NCBI RefSeq assembly: GCF_002078875.1
Contig: NC_034412.1
Location: forward strand, 31,691,552 to 31,755,551
Reading direction: 5' to 3'
From: Numida meleagris
Taxonomy: Eukaryota; Chordata; Aves; Galliformes; Numididae
DNA length: 64,000 nt
The translations under genes were made by a program, and so were the position numbers. The notes under the pieces are model-generated. The model worked only from the letters and a program-made list of their open reading frames with translations, did not search any database and was not told where the DNA came from. Shown here in pieces: positions 60,578-64,000 of this stretch. The stretch's first letter is position 1; the number at the start of each line of letters is the position of its first letter.

Positions 60578-63500
60578 AAGGGAAAAAGGAGAATAAAATT
60601 AGCTTGGCAGGACTGTGTAAGATTAGACACTGAAACTCTCTTCCCACTGTCATATTTATTTTTCTAAGCAGATTTAATTAAATTGTTCAGACACACTACT
60701 TTCTGATAATGAAAAAAGATGAAACATTTGCATTCATTATTGTGAATATTCAAACCTCTAAATGCAATGTCAAAAAAAGAAAAGGAAGAAAAACCAGTTT
60801 TTCTCTATTACACTCTTTCTGCTTGCTCAAGCAGCTATTAGGGCAACAGCTTAAGTTAGAACTGCTCATACTCTTCTAAATTAATATTTTAAGTAATGTA
60901 AGTGATATAACATAACTAGTATTGCCACAAACAAAACAAACAAGAAATCCATAGATTTCAGATCCGAATCTTATAGCCAAAAACAAATAAACAAAATAAA
61001 CAACAATACAACGAGGTAGAATTTGTTCACGTGAGTTTGACCCCTGGAAGAGACAACAAAGCCAGATACATCATTTATCACAGGTTATTTTTTTTTCCAA
61101 CTTTCTTTTCATTGTGTTCCAAGCATTAAACAAGTTAGAAAAACTATTAGTATTGATTTGAACATGTACCTTACTTCACATTACAAGCCTCTGAAAATTC
61201 AGTTAGGGACTAGGCTCTCAGTAAACTGAAACTGTCCTACCTCACATTGCTACCACAAGAGTCACCTTTCTGTTTTCTTTTATCAGTACACCTTATTACA
61301 AATAAAGCAATAGAAACCAACATATTATCAACTATTTCATCAATCAAAGAACTTACATTTTCAGATGGCTTATTCTTGTGTCTTTTTTCTTCTTTTTACA
61401 TGTATACACACATATTTCTTTCCATTAACTTCTGCATCCTACACAGAACAGCCAGTACTCAGATGGGACCTGTAACAACTGGGTGGGCTGGGCTTTTTAC
61501 AGCCCAGGTGTTTAAAATCATCCTCTGTTTCCTAAAGAGACATTTACAAGGACTGCAGTTAATGATTTTTCTCTCTGGTTATTGTGTAGTAGAAACCCAA
61601 ACCCACTACTCTTTCTGAAAAATTGAAGAGATGGTGGTTAAGCAAAAGACTATACTTAATGCCTTAGGGTATTAATGTTTAAATAGACAGGCAAGTATAG
61701 CAATCAATTCTCAAAAACAGTGGGCTGGAAATTCAGTTGTGATGCTTTCCCTCAACAACAACGTAATTTTCATTTTCTGGGAGGAACTAGTCTTCCAATG
61801 TGGTTACTACATAGTAAATCTTAGATACGTGTTGTCTGCCACTGGATAGACTGATCTCCTGCTGCTTTTCAATACAATAATTTTGTTAATAGTGATTTTT
61901 TTTTCAAATGGAAAACAAGCATGTAGCTTGTGAAGTGGTTTAGATAAACAGTCTAGAGATACCTTGCAGGTAAGCCGTTCAGTCACAGCAAGGCTTTTTG
62001 TCATGAACAATATTAGATTTCTGAAGTTTCAGAGACTGTTTGTAAAGTAAAAGCTTTTCCTTCATCCTCATTCATCCAGTAATTCTTAATGTGTGATGAG
62101 CAGTTGACAAGCCTAAATCATAAGTAACATAATGTTTGCTTTGATGCAATCAATTTTAGAAAGATATATTTCAAGCATCTAACTAGAAGTTGTCATTTTC
62201 CAGTTTTACTTTCTAATTGTAACTGAGTGTAAACTGAATACAGATTTCTTACTCAGAATGCTTAGCAACAGTGCTGCAATTATCTTTGTCAAACTTTTGG
62301 CAAGTTTAGATATTTTATCTCAGAATTATGGGTGGTAAATACAGCTACAGCCTGCAGAGTATTTGTAGTACATATATTGACATAGATTTTTGCTTTAGTT
62401 ATTGGAAGTCCAAAAGGTATTTCAAGGATTTCAAAAGTATAGAGTAATTTGGCATTATAAAAGCTCTGTGCTATCCTCTACCGTCATTAGTAAAAAATCA
62501 ACCCAATTTAACTAGCAAAATATGTTTAAACAGGTGTAATCCCATTCTGGATGCCAAAATGTAGGCCATACATTCCATGCTGTTGCTAAACATGGCTAGC
62601 ACCTGAACACTAATAAGGTGCTAATTAAGAACTGCCATTTTAAGTCTATCATGCTTTTGCATCTGAACTCACCATATGCTCTAGATCAGACTTCCTACTG
62701 TGGAAAAATTGAGATGGCTCAAGCTGTTGATATGCAATAAACCATTGCCATTCAGTATCTTCTCCTCTAAACGCGTCTTTCCTTCTGTAACTGTATGCGT
62801 AGGCATTTGATAAGATTACCATATGTTTCTGTATCTATCTTGGGTATGTTACATCTGTACAAGTAACAGTCTCTGGAAAATGATGGTGCAGTGCTAGAGA
62901 ACCATCCATGATCAATGCCATGAGCTATGGACCTGTCAGCTTGTTGGAGTACAAGTATTTATGCTCTTCCTAGTAAAACCTACTAATGACACAGATCAAA
63001 TCAGTGATATAGAATTAAAAAGAAAAAAATTTTGGTCCCAGGCTAAGCCTAAAATAAATAGCAGAAGTCATTCTCCTCTATCAGCACTGTCCCCTATCTA
63101 GAAGCTGTGGTTTGATACAATAGCAATGGTAAGAAAGACAAATTTAATTCTAATCTTATAGAGAAGAGATGCACAAAGCTGTAAAATATTCAGTGAAAGC
63201 ATCAGTCAAAAATCACCTCTCTTTTTGACATCCATTTTCTTAACATCCTTCTGAAGAAATGGATATAAAAGTTACATCTTATTTGAGATGTACTATAGAC
63301 TGAAAATTTCAAGTTTTCTTATAGACTGTGCTGATCTATGGGGCTGGACCCATGTTTGAATGAAGGTAAATTGCATAAAAATGATATGTAATGTAAACCA
63401 AATTAAGCTTCATCTTAGGAAGAAAGCATGAAATTTCATTCAGTGATTGTTCGTCAAAACAAGTGAAACTTCAATTTGCATCCATGGCTTTTCATATACA

Positions 63501-64000
63501 TATGAATATGTTTATCATTAGCTTTCTAATTACTTATATAAATAAAAGCTCAACTTCATGGTGTAACATTAGCTTCTTGATAATCATATATAATATCATG
63601 ACTGATATTCCAGGAGTTGAACAGCATTTGTACCTTGTTTCCCCCAATCAACCGCATTCTTGATAAAAGTACCTATTTTTTAATATTAGATATTTGCAAT
63701 GATGTTGCCTGTTGTAACATGTTTAAATGATTTTAAAATTATATTTCAATATCAATTTCTTACCACATTCAGAAATCAAAGACAGAAAGTAAGCCACCCT
63801 GGCCATGTGCTTGTCACTGGTGACTTTTTAGTCCTACATTTAATCACAGCATACAGGAGCCAAGAGCAGTCTTTCGTGTTTCAGTACACTGCAGTTTTCA
63901 AAGTATGCACTTCAGAACACGTGTATGATGTACAGAGCTGAAAATGGGAGGACAATTTTAATTTATAAACAAAACAGAAAACACAAAGTTCAGTTCAATA
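60578..64000. other. AT-rich sequence to window end, nothing recognised
   Basis: No gene, RNA gene or element was recognised after the LTR duplication. The longest frame (61247-61618, plus, 123 codons) has hydrophobic stretches but no clear start context, domain or splice-bounded structure. Confidence 0.55.

Noticed and set aside
61247..61618. 123-codon plus-strand frame with hydrophobic stretches
   Set aside because: No recognised family or splice structure. Hydrophobicity is expected from T-rich codons.

Overview
The window looks like avian nuclear DNA, most likely from chicken (Gallus) or a close galliform relative. The evidence is CR1 LINEs of the bird type, with 3' ends made of short ATTCTATG repeats; three elements related to the bird mariner family Galluhop, whose ends carry the motif AAAAGTAATGCCTCCTATTT; and short retroviral LTRs with 6-bp target duplications. 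The rest is AT-rich and carries no protein-coding gene, tRNA, rRNA or CpG island that I can recognise. The open reading frames are short and lack conserved domains, except where they fall inside transposon relics. I read it as a gene desert or the inside of a very large intron.

Layout. 1-7.16 kb: AT-rich, with one C-rich block. 7.17-7.90 kb: 3' end of a CR1. 10.55-11.65 kb: a Galluhop mariner split by a solo LTR. 14.09-14.39 kb: a second solo LTR. 15.44-16.21 kb: a very old CR1 reverse-transcriptase relic. 18.00-18.61 kb: a hAT element containing a piece of Galluhop. 19.42-20.30 kb: a second Galluhop split by a third solo LTR. 20.74-21.12 kb: a decayed LTR related to the one at 10.68 kb. 29.43-31.12 kb: the longest CR1, with a mutated reverse-transcriptase catalytic motif. 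31.1-46.0 kb: mostly unique sequence with microsatellites, two G-rich tracts and a degenerate ~70-bp tandem repeat. Short CR1 tails lie at 45.97 and 53.02 kb. 60.24-60.58 kb: a solo LTR with a 5-bp duplication.

How the parts relate. This is a layered transposon record and no genes act together in it. The order of events is readable: old CR1, then hAT and mariner activity, then retroviral insertions into two of the mariner copies, followed by LTR-LTR recombination that removed the proviral bodies. Four solo LTRs have intact target duplications, and all four appear to point to the minus strand.

I did not find a new biological system. The most interesting items are the hAT-mariner composite, the two LTR-in-mariner nests, the related LTR pair about 10 kb apart, and the diverged tandem array near 42.5 kb. 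No database search was possible. Family names rest on motifs recognised by eye, and many boundaries are approximate.
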